Positions 1 through 7,892 are shown, counted from the stretch's first letter. The stretch: 64,000 nt of DNA from Halovenus marina (GCF_051414115.1 NZ_JBLKNZ010000001.1:1612001-1676000), one strand, 5' to 3'. Notes: generated by a model from the letters alone, not told the origin. Made by a program: numbers and translations.

Positions 1-652
1 CCATCACCGCCTGCTCGATGGGGTCGCGCAATCCGACGAAACTCGTATCGACAAAGCAGTTCTCGTAGCGACCCAGCAGTTCGATAGTGCGGTTCATCAG
101 TCGCTCGTCGAGCGGATAGCCACCAAAGTGAGCAATAACGAGCGGGAAGTCGTATTCGAGCAGGGTTCGTTCGATCGATTCGGGCGGAAACCCGCGCCCG
201 CCATAGGTGAGAACGGGCAATCCGGACGCTTCGAGTTGTTCGAGTACCTCGGAGTCGGGCAGTCCGTCCGCGGCGGGATTGAGCATGAAGCCAACAAAGC
301 GGTCCTCGTAGGCGTACTGCTCGATGTCGGCCGGTGACGTGTGCTCCGAGGACCGCGACCGAGCGGCGTTTCGAATCCGGCTCCCAGTTCCGGTGCCCGG
401 ATCACGAACACCGTTGACGCGTGCGAGAGCGATAAAGGGGCGGTCGACTGCGATCCGGGCGACTGCGTTGTTCGCTTTCAGGTAGCTCCCGTTTCGCTCT
501 GCTGGGAACGCGAGCGACCGAACCACGCCTGCCTGCTGCATCTCGCGTTCGACCTGTTCCGGGTCGCCAATAGCCCGCGGCCGACGCCGCTCGTCTGGTT
601 CTATCTCCATGTGGGTGTCGACGACCCTGAACCCGTGCTCCAGTCCGAGCAT
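1..652 (-). CDS. Amidohydrolase-family TIM-barrel protein (3' end cut off by window)
   Basis: Reading the minus strand from the ATG at 652 gives 217 codons without a stop before the window edge, so the C-terminus is missing. The N-terminus carries D-T-H-M-E-I-E-P where amidohydrolase_2 (COG2159, ACMSD-like) proteins have D-x-H-x-H, and near the cut edge there is an I-A-H-F-G-G segment typical of the metal His on a later strand, followed by F-V-D-T-S. These support a metal-dependent hydrolase acting on a small cytosolic substrate that cannot be named. The second His of the HxH pair is Glu here. A TATA-like AATCTAAATA lies about 28 nt upstream on the minus strand, so the mRNA is probably leaderless. 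It diverges from the reductase operon. Confidence 0.7.
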   Translation of the reverse strand, partial: MLGLEHGFRVVDTHMEIEPDERRRPRAIGDPEQVEREMQQAGVVRSLAFPAERNGSYLKANNAVARIAVDRPFIALARVNGVRDPGTGTGSRIRNAARSRSSEHTSPADIEQYAYEDRFVGFMLNPAADGLPDSEVLEQLEASGLPVLTYGGRGFPPESIERTLLEYDFPLVIAHFGGYPLDERLMNRTIELLGRYENCFVDTSFVGLRDPIEQAVM

Positions 653-835
653 CAGAGGGTGCTTTGCGGTCGGGGTATTTAGATTTTCGCGGCTGAGGCC
701 CAAACCGCGAAAGTAATCAACGGTTACCGTTCTGTGATACGTGATAAAGATACCTTTGAAGGCATTATCCATGGGATCCTGTGAGGTATCGAACAATATG
801 CTAATAAGCGCGGGACGAATTACGAGAACGTGTTG

Positions 836-1591
836 ATGGTATCACAGATGCAATTGGAAGACAGGACCTGTCTGGTCACAGGCGCATCGAAAGGGATTGG
901 TCGCGGTATTGCCGAGGAGTTCGGCGCCCACGGCGCGAACGTCGTGGTGAACTACCGGTCGTCGGAGGAGGACGCCTACGACGTCCGGGACGAGATAAAC
1001 GACGGCCCCGGCACCGCCATCGTCGCCCAGGCGGATGTCTCCGAGTTCGACCAAGTCGAAGCGATGTACGAACAGGCCACCGACGAGTTCGGCACCATCG
1101 ACGTGCTGGTCAACAACGCGGGGATCACCGTCGACAAGAAGTTCGAGAACATGACCCGAGAAGACTGGGAACGGGTTATCGACGTGAATCTCGGCGGCGT
1201 CTACAACGCGACGAAGGTTTGTTTCGAGGACATCCGTCAGGCCGACGAGGGTCGGCTCATCAACATCTCATCGGTCGTCGGACAGCAAGGCAACTACGGA
1301 CAGGCCAACTACGCGACGACGAAAAGCGGCCTGTTTGGGTTCACGCGAACGATTGCGCTGGAACTGGCAAATGAGGGGTCGACAGCAAACACTATCGCCC
1401 CCGGGTTCGTCATGACCGATATGCTCAAAGACGTTCCCGACCGCGTACAGGAGAACATCCTCAAACGCATCCCGCTCGACCGCTTCGCCGAAGTCGAGGA
1501 CATCGTCGGGATGGCTCGGTTCCTCGCGAGCCGTGAGTCGAGTTACATGACTGGTCAGGTGCTCGGCATCAACGGAGGGATGGAATGGTGA
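836..1591 (+). CDS. SDR-family 3-oxoacyl-CoA/ACP reductase (FabG/PhaB type)
   Basis: A 251-residue classical short-chain dehydrogenase. Visible are the nucleotide-binding T-G-A-S-K-G-I-G-R-G motif near the N-terminus, N-N-A-G in the middle, the catalytic Ser (I-S-S), the Y-A-T-T-K catalytic pair and A-P-G-F-V-M-T-D-M after it. The family reduces 3-oxoacyl thioesters with NAD(P)H. It overlaps the downstream thiolase by 7 nt, and an OB-fold partner follows, so acetoacetyl-CoA reduction to (R)-3-hydroxybutyryl-CoA for PHA-type metabolism is the likely job (inference). Start options are GTG 830, ATG 836 and ATG 848; 836 is chosen without a clear ribosome site. No PHA synthase lies in the window. 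Confidence 0.85.
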   Translation: MVSQMQLEDRTCLVTGASKGIGRGIAEEFGAHGANVVVNYRSSEEDAYDVRDEINDGPGTAIVAQADVSEFDQVEAMYEQATDEFGTIDVLVNNAGITVDKKFENMTREDWERVIDVNLGGVYNATKVCFEDIRQADEGRLINISSVVGQQGNYGQANYATTKSGLFGFTRTIALELANEGSTANTIAPGFVMTDMLKDVPDRVQENILKRIPLDRFAEVEDIVGMARFLASRESSYMTGQVLGINGGMEW

Positions 1592-2754
1592 GCGACGTTC
1601 GTGTCGCGGGCGTCGGGATGACGCCCTTCGGGAAGTCGCCAGAGCGAACCGCTCGTGACCTCTTCGCCGAGGCCGCCGGAAAGGCCTACGACGACGCCGA
1701 GCTCGGCCCTGATGTTGTCGAGGAGGTCTTTTTCGGCAACTTCATGGGCGAGTTCGCCGAGACGCAGGGTCATCAGGGTCCGATGGCAGCGAAGGCAGCG
1801 GGCGTGACCGCACCCGCGACACGCGTCGACAGCGCGTGTGCATCAAGCGGTGCCGCGGTCCGGATGGGCATCGAGCGCGTCCGGAGCGGACAGGCCGACG
1901 TGGTGCTCGTCGGCGGCGCAGAGCGGATGACGAACCTCTCGACGGCGGACGGCACCGAGGCACTCGGCGCGGCCGCCGACGCGCTCTGGGAACTGCGTGC
2001 TGGCATCACGTTTCCCGGCGCGTACTCGCTGATGGCGAATCGGTACTTCCACGAGTACGGCGGTGACCGCGAGGATTTGGCCCACATCGCGATCAAGAAC
2101 CACGCGAACGCGGTCAACAACGACCTGGCGCAGTTCAACAAGGCAATCGACATGGACGACGTGCTCGACGCGCCGACGGTCTGTTCGCCCTTTGGCCTCT
2201 TTGACTGCTCGCCGATGAGCGACGGCGCGAGCGCCATCCTGCTCGCCTCGCCCGAGTTCGTCGAGGAACACGGCGTCGACGCGCCGGTCGCAATCACCGG
2301 AACCGGTCAGGACAGCGACAACCTCGCCTTGCACGACCGCGACGACGTCACGAAGACCCCCGCGGCAAAACGCGCTGCCGAGCAGGCCTACGCGGACGCT
2401 GGGATCACCAGCGACGACATCGACGTCGCTGAGGTCCACGACTGTTTCACCATCGCCGAAGCGCTCGCGCTCGAATCGCTCGGGTTGTACGAGCACGGCG
2501 AGGCAATCGGGGCGGCCCGCCGCGGCGAGACCACCATCGACGGCGAGTTGCCGGTCAACCTCTCGGGCGGTCTGAAGGCGAAGGGCCACCCGGTCGGCGC
2601 GACTGGCGGCGCACAGATTTCGGAGTTGACGAAACTGCTCCGCGGTGACCACGTCAACAGCGACGCAGTTTCTGACGCCGAAGTCGGCGTGACCCACAAC
2701 GCGGGCGGGACAGTCGCTAGCTGTGTCGTCAACGTCTTGGAGGTGGTCGCATGA
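1585..2754 (+). CDS. Thiolase-family acyl-CoA C-acetyltransferase, alpha subunit
   Basis: A 389-residue thiolase-fold protein of the SCP-x/archaeal type. Cys85 in S-A-C-A-S-S-G is the likely nucleophile; His286 in V-H-D-C-F and His335 in G-H-P-V-G-A-T-G-G are the other expected active-site residues, preceded by N-L-S-G-G. The family condenses or cleaves 3-oxoacyl-CoA. Haloarchaeal beta-ketothiolases are known to need a second OB-fold subunit, and exactly such a gene follows. Its start overlaps the reductase stop, pointing to one transcript. Together the genes would convert two acetyl-CoA (or acetyl- plus propionyl-CoA) to a 3-hydroxyacyl-CoA. Substrate choice is inferred. Confidence 0.85.
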   Translation: MVSDVRVAGVGMTPFGKSPERTARDLFAEAAGKAYDDAELGPDVVEEVFFGNFMGEFAETQGHQGPMAAKAAGVTAPATRVDSACASSGAAVRMGIERVRSGQADVVLVGGAERMTNLSTADGTEALGAAADALWELRAGITFPGAYSLMANRYFHEYGGDREDLAHIAIKNHANAVNNDLAQFNKAIDMDDVLDAPTVCSPFGLFDCSPMSDGASAILLASPEFVEEHGVDAPVAITGTGQDSDNLALHDRDDVTKTPAAKRAAEQAYADAGITSDDIDVAEVHDCFTIAEALALESLGLYEHGEAIGAARRGETTIDGELPVNLSGGLKAKGHPVGATGGAQISELTKLLRGDHVNSDAVSDAEVGVTHNAGGTVASCVVNVLEVVA

Positions 2755-2816
2755 GTCGAGCAGTGCCTCGACGAATGCGACGACGCCAGAGCGACGCTCT
2801 GGAGGTGGACCGATGA
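2751..2816 (+). CDS. Possible 21-residue coupled mini-ORF between thiolase subunits
   Basis: The ATG at 2751 overlaps the thiolase TGA (ATGA), and its own TGA at 2814 overlaps the ATG of the OB-fold gene (again ATGA). The predicted peptide is Arg-rich (starts M-S-R-A-V-P-R-R). It may simply be a spacer carrying the GGAGGTGG ribosome site of the next gene, or a translational coupling device. No homology is recognised, and nothing proves it is translated. Confidence 0.2.
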   Translation: MSRAVPRRMRRRQSDALEVDR

Positions 2817-3193
2817 GCGACGCACGCGACGCTGGCTACGACGACTTCCTCGACGCCGTCGAGGAGGGTGACCCGTTCTACCTGCAGGGCGACGGCGACG
2901 GGTGGCTCCCACCGCGAGAGTTCGACCCCGAAACTGGCGAGCGAGGTCTGAGTCAGGAACCGCTCCCCGAGACCGGCGAGATTCTTACGTGCACGACCAC
3001 GTACGTGGCCTCGCCTGATTTCGTCGACGACGCGCCGTTCGTCGTCGCTGTCGCCGACTTCGGTCCGGTGCAGATGACCGGGCAGGTGCGCGGCGTCGAC
3101 CCCGAGGACGTGGAAATTGGCGACGAGGTCACCCCTGCTGTCGACGAGACGGAGACCACCGGCGACCGACTGCTGGTGTTCGACCCGGCCTGA
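2813..3193 (+). CDS. OB-fold DUF35-like protein, thiolase beta subunit
   Basis: A 126-residue protein downstream of the thiolase, with a GGAGGTGG ribosome site about 5 nt before the ATG, which decides this start. Its C-terminal half (about 55-126) has the beta-rich pattern of the DUF35 OB fold: V-A-D-F-G-P-V-Q-M-T-G-Q-V-R, then E-I-G-D-E-V-T-P. DUF35 proteins usually carry a four-cysteine rubredoxin-like zinc ribbon ahead of the OB fold; here that segment reads L-P-P-R-E-F-D-P-E-T-G and the only Cys is in L-T-C-T-T, so the zinc site has been lost. Its likely role is to complete the active thiolase and help channel CoA substrate. Confidence 0.75.
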   Translation: MSDARDAGYDDFLDAVEEGDPFYLQGDGDGWLPPREFDPETGERGLSQEPLPETGEILTCTTTYVASPDFVDDAPFVVAVADFGPVQMTGQVRGVDPEDVEIGDEVTPAVDETETTGDRLLVFDPA

Positions 3194-3293
3194 CCGCACC
3201 GCCACGGCCGATTGTCCTATCGCTCGAATTCTCTCGTTACCGGATTCGCACACAGAGAGAGATCGAAAGCGACTACAGAGAAGTGCTGTCATC

Positions 3294-3731
3294 TCATGCT
3301 TGCTCCCACAGCGTTTCGATGCGCTCTTCGATGTATTCGAGGACATGACGACAAACATCACGATGGTCGTCGGGCCACTGAGCGTCTTCGGCATCGGTAC
3401 GACTGGCGACCGGTGGCGGGTGAAAATGATCCCGCGCGCTGTGCGCACTCGGATGTCGATCCCAGCGACACTTCCAGACGCTATCCTCGTGCTCCTCCTG
3501 ATAGTGAACGTTGAAATCGTCGTTGCGATACCAGCGGATCTCAAGACGTGCTGTTACTCTTCTCGGATAGTACTCGTCAGCCAACGCGACGCGAAGATGC
3601 ACTCTCTCCGCCTCGACTATCTCCGCAGACTCACTCAGACGACTGCCAGCGAAGCGAGATCGTATCCGTTCTAGCACCGCCCGGTCGAGTGGGGCAGGGC
3701 TCGCACCGTCATCTGCTGGCACCATCGTCAA
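3294..3731 (-). CDS. Small partner protein of winged-helix regulator (candidate TumE-like toxin)
   Basis: A 145-residue protein whose ATG overlaps the stop of the upstream regulator by 4 nt, so the two are co-translated. It is rich in His, Trp and charged residues, with R-L-E-I-R-W-Y-R, then W-K-C-R-W-D-R-H-P and a D-H-F-H-P-P-P segment, ending in a helical V-L-E-Y-I-E-E-R-I-E. This layout resembles the short DUF6516/TumE-type proteins that accompany HTH antitoxins in archaea, but the assignment rests on context and general resemblance only. An ordinary non-toxic partner is possible. Confidence 0.55.
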   Translation of the reverse strand: MTMVPADDGASPAPLDRAVLERIRSRFAGSRLSESAEIVEAERVHLRVALADEYYPRRVTARLEIRWYRNDDFNVHYQEEHEDSVWKCRWDRHPSAHSARDHFHPPPVASRTDAEDAQWPDDHRDVCRHVLEYIEERIETLWEQA

Positions 3732-4246
3732 CTGTGTGATGGCGCTGTCGAACCAGCGGCCTTCCGTCGCGCGCGTTCGTGAACGCGGCGTTCCTCAACG
3801 GCGGTCGCCCAGTCTCCTAATTCCACGTACACCTCCTCGACCTGCTCCGCGTCGAATTCGAGCACGTCGACTTCGGGAGGCGAGTCAGCGTCGTACGTGT
3901 CGCGGTACGCTTCGATCCGGTCGGTCAACTCCGAGACGCGCGTCTGAAGTTCCTCGACAGTATGCTCCCGGGCCAACTCGTTCACTCGCCGCCACTCGAA
4001 GTAATCGTCGTTGCGCTCGTATCTGACGGGTCGTCCCTCGTGTCGGATGACGATCCCCAGATCAGCATAGAAGGAGAGGTGTGTCCGCGCTGACTCCTCG
4101 GAGCAGTCCGCCCGATCGGCAATTTCGGCGGCAGTCATCGGATCACGAGCGTGCAATACCGTACTGTAGATGCGCTGTTTCGTGTCCTCATCCTCGAATG
4201 GGCTATCGAACGGTGGCGGGCCGCCGCTGCGGGCGTCGTCTGTCAT
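3728..4246 (-). CDS. Winged-helix transcriptional regulator (DUF7342-like, possible antitoxin)
   Basis: A 172-residue protein. Residues about 20-75 form a winged helix: M-T-A-A-E-I-A-D-R-A is the first helix, C-S-E-E-S-A-R-T-H-L the recognition helix, and R-H-E-G-R-P-V-R-Y the wing. A coiled-coil stretch follows (E-L-Q-T-R-V-S-E-L-T-D-R-I), suggesting dimerisation. It is the first gene of a two-gene transcript. Two copies of CAAATATAT sit 23 nt apart just upstream, overlapping the likely TATA box, so autoregulation is plausible. The architecture is common in haloarchaea; the ligand or toxin-neutralising role is unknown. Confidence 0.7.
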   Translation of the reverse strand: MTDDARSGGPPPFDSPFEDEDTKQRIYSTVLHARDPMTAAEIADRADCSEESARTHLSFYADLGIVIRHEGRPVRYERNDDYFEWRRVNELAREHTVEELQTRVSELTDRIEAYRDTYDADSPPEVDVLEFDAEQVEEVYVELGDWATAVEERRVHERARRKAAGSTAPSHS

Positions 4247-4266
4247 ATCTCCTCAGACGGGGCTTG

Positions 4267-4298
4267 CAAATATATTTCTTTTGTCACCCCAAATATAT
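4267..4298 (-). promoter_or_regulatory. Promoter with two CAAATATAT direct repeats
   Basis: CAAATATAT occurs at 4267-4275 and 4290-4298, 23 nt apart or about two helical turns. The first copy is placed where the TATA box of the minus-strand regulator gene (ATG at 4246) should be. Such spacing suits a dimeric winged-helix repressor reading the same face of the DNA. Confidence 0.45.
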
Positions 4299-4332
4299 GG
4301 TTACGGCGGTTTCAGCGCGCCCGGAACCAGAA

Positions 4333-5394
4333 TCAGTCGTCGGCGCTCGGTGCAGCCGGTTCGATGTCGAGTTCGCCAGCGTCGAGTTCCTGCTCGATCT
4401 CCCGTGCTGCGGTGACCATGTTCTCCATCTTGCCGTAGGCAACGTCACGGGGGAGAAGTTTCAGTCCGCAGTCGGGGCTGACGGTGAGGCGTTCCGGCGG
4501 AACGATTTCGAGTGCTTTCTCGATATTCTCCTTGATCTCTGCGACCGGTTCGACCTCCGCGACGTGAGCGTCGACGACGCCCATCGCGAGATCCTTGGTG
4601 AAGGGTGTCTCTTTGAACACGTCGAGTTGTTCGTAGCCGCCGTTGCAGAGTTCGATGTCGTACTCCTCGACGGGGTAGTCGAGCATCTCGGGGTAGATTC
4701 GGGAGTAATCGCCGTAACAGACGTGGAGGCCGAGACGAACGTCGTCGGGCACGTCGGCGACGATGTGTTCGAGGCACTCCCCCACGATGGCGTGGTCGTC
4801 GGGCGTCGTCGCGAGCGCTGGTTCGTCGATCTGAATGTAGCGTGCGCCAGCGTCGACGAGCGCCTCGATCTCCGTGTTGACGAGTTTGGCGAGTTCGTAG
4901 GCGAGTTCGGCCTCGCTGTCGTACACCTCGTTGAACGACCAGCGGGCGAGCGTGTAGGGGCCAGTGATGGGGACCTTCACGGGGCGGGCCGCGACATCTG
5001 CGGTGAAGTCGTACTCGGAGACGAGCCACTCCTCGCCATAGGAGACTTCGTCGACGACGCTGGGCTTGTCGAAGTAGTTGTGGCCCCAGACCTTCACGCG
5101 GCCGTTGAACTCGTAGCCGTCGATGCGGTCGGCGAAGTACTCGACCATCTCGTTACGGCGCATCTCGCCGTCGACGACGGCGTCGAGTCCCGCGCGCTCG
5201 TGTTCCTCGGTGATGAGACGGGCGGCGTCGTCCATCGCCTCTTCGAGATAGTCGGCGTCGAACGAGCGGTCGTCGTCCTCGTACAGTTCTCGTGCTCGGT
5301 CCAGCCATTTTGGCTTCGGATAGGACCCGACGACAGTCGTCAGCAGGAAGTGGTCGTTCGGGTGGTCGGCCGGACGGAACTGCTCTCGCGTCAT
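4333..5394 (-). CDS. metE: Cobalamin-independent methionine synthase, catalytic (zinc) subunit
   Basis: A 353-residue protein matching the C-terminal catalytic barrel of MetE and the archaeal short methionine synthase. Zinc ligands are His224 and Cys226 (L-H-V-C), Glu248 (I-E-L-C-N-G-G) and Cys309 (S-P-D-C-G-L-K); Q-I-D-E-P-A-L at 188-194 and T-G-P-Y-T at 144-148 are family motifs. It transfers a methyl group to homocysteine to make methionine; the methyl donor in short archaeal forms is uncertain (a corrinoid protein or a pterin). It overlaps the upstream partner gene by 4 nt. The 60 nt after it hold the neighbouring regulator promoter. Confidence 0.88.
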   Translation of the reverse strand: MTREQFRPADHPNDHFLLTTVVGSYPKPKWLDRARELYEDDDRSFDADYLEEAMDDAARLITEEHERAGLDAVVDGEMRRNEMVEYFADRIDGYEFNGRVKVWGHNYFDKPSVVDEVSYGEEWLVSEYDFTADVAARPVKVPITGPYTLARWSFNEVYDSEAELAYELAKLVNTEIEALVDAGARYIQIDEPALATTPDDHAIVGECLEHIVADVPDDVRLGLHVCYGDYSRIYPEMLDYPVEEYDIELCNGGYEQLDVFKETPFTKDLAMGVVDAHVAEVEPVAEIKENIEKALEIVPPERLTVSPDCGLKLLPRDVAYGKMENMVTAAREIEQELDAGELDIEPAAPSADD

Positions 5395-6380
5395 GCCGTC
5401 ACCTCCGTCGTGAGGGCACCGAGTGCATCCAGTTTCTCCTCGAAGCGGTTGACGGGAAGGTAAAAGAGTCCGGTGTTCGCCGTCGCGTACACGCGGTCGA
5501 AGTCACCGTGCGTTCGGTCGTCGAACCAGTCGATGCGCTCGCGGAGTTCCTCGGGCGACTCGACGAGCGTGTTCTGTCCGTCGACGATACCGAGCGCGAC
5601 GTCGTCAGTGGTGCCGTACTCCCCCGCGTTGTAGACGTTCGCGTCGTGGTCGCTCACCAGGTCGAACCCGACCGCGTCGATGTCGGCGTCGAGGAGGTGC
5701 GCGTACACTTTCTCTTCGAGCGCGCCCCAGTAGGGATAGACGACGACGTCAGCCGGGACAGCACTGGCGACGGTATCGACTGCTTCGCTTGCGCGCTCGT
5801 CAGTCCCGTCGTCGGGGGGATTCTCGACCAGTGAGGGTTCGAGCAAGAACAGCGTCTCGACCTCGGGGAGTGCGTCGGCTTCCCCGGCGAGAAACTCCGC
5901 GATGGCGGACAGAAAGTCCGCACTGTCGCCGTAGTGCTCGTCGGTCGCGAGGTCTGCAAGCGAGTACGGGCCAGGAAGGGCCGCCTGCACTGACTCGTCC
6001 GTGTACTCGGTCGCGGCGGTGACTTCCGACGCGACGTCGCCGGTCGGTTCGAGCGCGTCCGTGACGACTGGCTCTCGGTAGAAGTTATTGTTGTTGTAGT
6101 AGCGGACGATGCCCCGGGTTTCCACACTTTCGCTCACCGCCAGCGGGTGTGCGAGCATGTCGTCCCACCGCCCCTGCCCCTCGACGACTCTGTCGAGTCC
6201 GGCCTCGATCTGACGGTCGATGAGCTCTTCGCGAACCTCCCGGTAGATTGCAGAGAGTTCTTCGGACTCCGTTCCATCGATCAGGTCGTCTTTCTGCCTT
6301 CCCTTCTGTTCGGGAAGGTCGTCTTTCGCCCAGTCAGGCAACGGATACAGGCCGGGCGTCGTTGCGATTATCTCCGACAT
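5391..6380 (-). CDS. Methionine synthase partner subunit without zinc ligands
   Basis: A 329-residue MetE-like barrel protein: L-P-D-W-A-K near the start, L-P-G-P-Y-S-L-A-D-L in the middle and T-A-N-T-G-L-F-Y-L-P near the end align with the partner subunit motifs. The His-x-Cys pair and the final Cys of the zinc site are absent (V-V-Y-P-Y-W-G-A-L and A-N-T-G-L replace them), so it should not bind zinc or activate homocysteine itself. It resembles the N-terminal half of full-length MetE, which also lost its zinc site and helps bind folate. A GGAGG lies 3 nt before the ATG and a TATA-like element about 30 nt upstream. Confidence 0.8.
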   Translation of the reverse strand: MSEIIATTPGLYPLPDWAKDDLPEQKGRQKDDLIDGTESEELSAIYREVREELIDRQIEAGLDRVVEGQGRWDDMLAHPLAVSESVETRGIVRYYNNNNFYREPVVTDALEPTGDVASEVTAATEYTDESVQAALPGPYSLADLATDEHYGDSADFLSAIAEFLAGEADALPEVETLFLLEPSLVENPPDDGTDERASEAVDTVASAVPADVVVYPYWGALEEKVYAHLLDADIDAVGFDLVSDHDANVYNAGEYGTTDDVALGIVDGQNTLVESPEELRERIDWFDDRTHGDFDRVYATANTGLFYLPVNRFEEKLDALGALTTEVTA

Positions 6381-6383
6381 TAG

Positions 6384-6416
6384 CCTCCGGTAAGAGATGA
6401 CGCGTTTTAATATTTT
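6384..6416 (-). promoter_or_regulatory. Promoter of the methionine synthase pair
   Basis: On the minus strand AAAATATTAAA (6416-6406) lies 26-36 nt before the ATG at 6380, the usual distance for a nearly leaderless haloarchaeal transcript. GGAGG at 6388-6384 is unusually close to the start codon. The element fills almost all of the gap to the methyltransferase gene. Confidence 0.5.
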
Positions 6417-6420
6417 CCAC

Positions 6421-7014
6421 TCAAGAATGCATATCAGTAATTTCGAGAACGACGAGCCGCTCGAAGGGCTGTTTTTGCTGTGCGACTCGGCTCACGGTGA
6501 ACCCTTCGACCTCGGCGTGTTCGCGGACGGCGTCGGGGTCTGTGAGCGACGAGACCAGAAGATACAGTCGCCCATCAGAGCGCAGGACGCGGCCGACGTC
6601 GGCGAGTAGGCGGCGGACGACGGCGCGGCCGTCCGGGCCGCCGGAGAGGGCGGCCTCCATCGGATCAGACCACTCCTGTTCGGCCGGGGTCGGCAGATAC
6701 GGCGGATTACAGAGCACGACGTCGAAGCTCTCGGCGGCGAACGGATGGGTGAGGTCACACCACACCGTCTCGATGCCGCGCTCGCGGGCGTCCAGACAGG
6801 CCTCGCGGTTGATGTCACACCCGATGACTGTCGCACCCGTCCGTTCTCGGACGCGTTCTGCGACGAAGCCAGACCCGACGCCGACTTCGAGAACGCGGTC
6901 CTCGTCGTCAATTCGGTCGCAGGCCGTCTCGGAAAGCAGCGCCGAATCCTCGGCTGGCTGGTACACCGCCTCCAGGTCACGACGCTCTGCGAGCGACGGC
7001 GGTTCCTCGGTCAT
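6421..7014 (-). CDS. HemK2/Mtq2-type protein N5-glutamine methyltransferase
   Basis: A 197-residue Rossmann methyltransferase. L-E-V-G-V-G-S-G-F-V is the SAM-binding motif I, and V-L-C-N-P-P-Y-L-P is the N-P-P-Y motif of enzymes that methylate an amide nitrogen. Its length and lack of an N-terminal domain fit archaeal/eukaryal HemK2 (Mtq2), which modifies the GGQ glutamine of release factor aRF1. It overlaps the downstream end of ksgA by 4 nt within a translation-related operon, which supports that role. Another small-molecule or nucleic-acid target cannot be excluded. Confidence 0.82.
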   Translation of the reverse strand: MTEEPPSLAERRDLEAVYQPAEDSALLSETACDRIDDEDRVLEVGVGSGFVAERVRERTGATVIGCDINREACLDARERGIETVWCDLTHPFAAESFDVVLCNPPYLPTPAEQEWSDPMEAALSGGPDGRAVVRRLLADVGRVLRSDGRLYLLVSSLTDPDAVREHAEVEGFTVSRVAQQKQPFERLVVLEITDMHS

Positions 7015-7892
7015 TCGGCCGGGTCACCGACTTCCCAGGCGAGCGTCGCCAGTCGCGCGAACGTCTCCGGCGTGGTGTTGCCCGCTCGCTGTTGCAGAAC
7101 TGCTTCGTCCGCGCCCTCGATGACTGCCTCGGGGTCGGTGATCCCCGAGATGTGGGTGGTGTTTCTGATCGCATTTCGGAGTGTCTTGCGCCGCTGGGTG
7201 AACACCGCTCGCACGAAATCCATGAAGAACGTTTCGTCGGGGACAGTGTACTCGGGGTCGCGTGGTTGCGTCCGCACGACGGCGCTCTCGACGGCGGGTT
7301 GTGGGTCGAAAGCCTCCTTCGGAATCCGCTCGACTATCTCCACGTCGGCGTAGTGACCAGCCGTGACCGACAACCGACCGTACTCCGCCTCGCCCGCCGT
7401 GGCGGCCATTCGCTCTGCGAACTCCCGCTGGAAGGTCAACACCAGCGGACGCTTCGCGGGGAGCAGTCGAAAGGCGATTTCGCTCGAAATCCCGTAGGGA
7501 AGATTCGACACCGAGCACGTGAATGCGGGCAGTTCCACGTCGAGCGCGTCGCCCTCCACGACGGTCAGCCGCCCCGCGTCGATTGCGTCGGCGAACTCCT
7601 CGCGGAGGAAGGCGGCCAGGTCCGGATTTCGCTCGATAGCCGTCACGTGCTCGCCGACTGCGAGCAGTCGGTCGGTCAACGCCCCGTTTCCGGCCCCGAC
7701 TTCGAGGATGTGTGTTGTGTCTGCGTCGACCGCTGTCGCGTACGTCGGCAGCCGGTCGAGGACGCGGTCGTCGACGAGAAAGTGCTGATCCTCGTCGGGG
7801 TTGCCGCTGACGCCAGCGCGAGCGCGCAGCGCATCTGGGTCACGGAACTGTCGCTTCCCGTCGTCTTCAGTCGAGCGGTTCCCCTCGGTCAT
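7011..7892 (-). CDS. ksgA: 16S rRNA (adenine-N6,N6) dimethyltransferase KsgA/Dim1
   Basis: A 293-residue rRNA methyltransferase. H-I-L-E-V-G-A-G-N-G-A-L-T is motif I, I-E-R-N-P-D-L follows as motif II, and S-N-L-P-Y-G-I-S-S-E-I carries the N-L-P-Y catalytic motif of rRNA adenine dimethylases. The C-terminal helical domain (V-F-T-Q-R-R-K-T-L-R-N) is typical. It dimethylates two adjacent adenines in helix 45 of 16S rRNA late in small-subunit assembly. It overlaps both neighbours by 4 nt (DUF655 upstream, HemK2 downstream), so the three are translationally coupled. Confidence 0.93.
   Translation of the reverse strand: MTEGNRSTEDDGKRQFRDPDALRARAGVSGNPDEDQHFLVDDRVLDRLPTYATAVDADTTHILEVGAGNGALTDRLLAVGEHVTAIERNPDLAAFLREEFADAIDAGRLTVVEGDALDVELPAFTCSVSNLPYGISSEIAFRLLPAKRPLVLTFQREFAERMAATAGEAEYGRLSVTAGHYADVEIVERIPKEAFDPQPAVESAVVRTQPRDPEYTVPDETFFMDFVRAVFTQRRKTLRNAIRNTTHISGITDPEAVIEGADEAVLQQRAGNTTPETFARLATLAWEVGDPAE

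Noticed and set aside
4081..5463. A 460-codon plus-strand frame opposite metE
   Set aside because: Antisense shadow; the minus strand has the full zinc site and correct operon structure.
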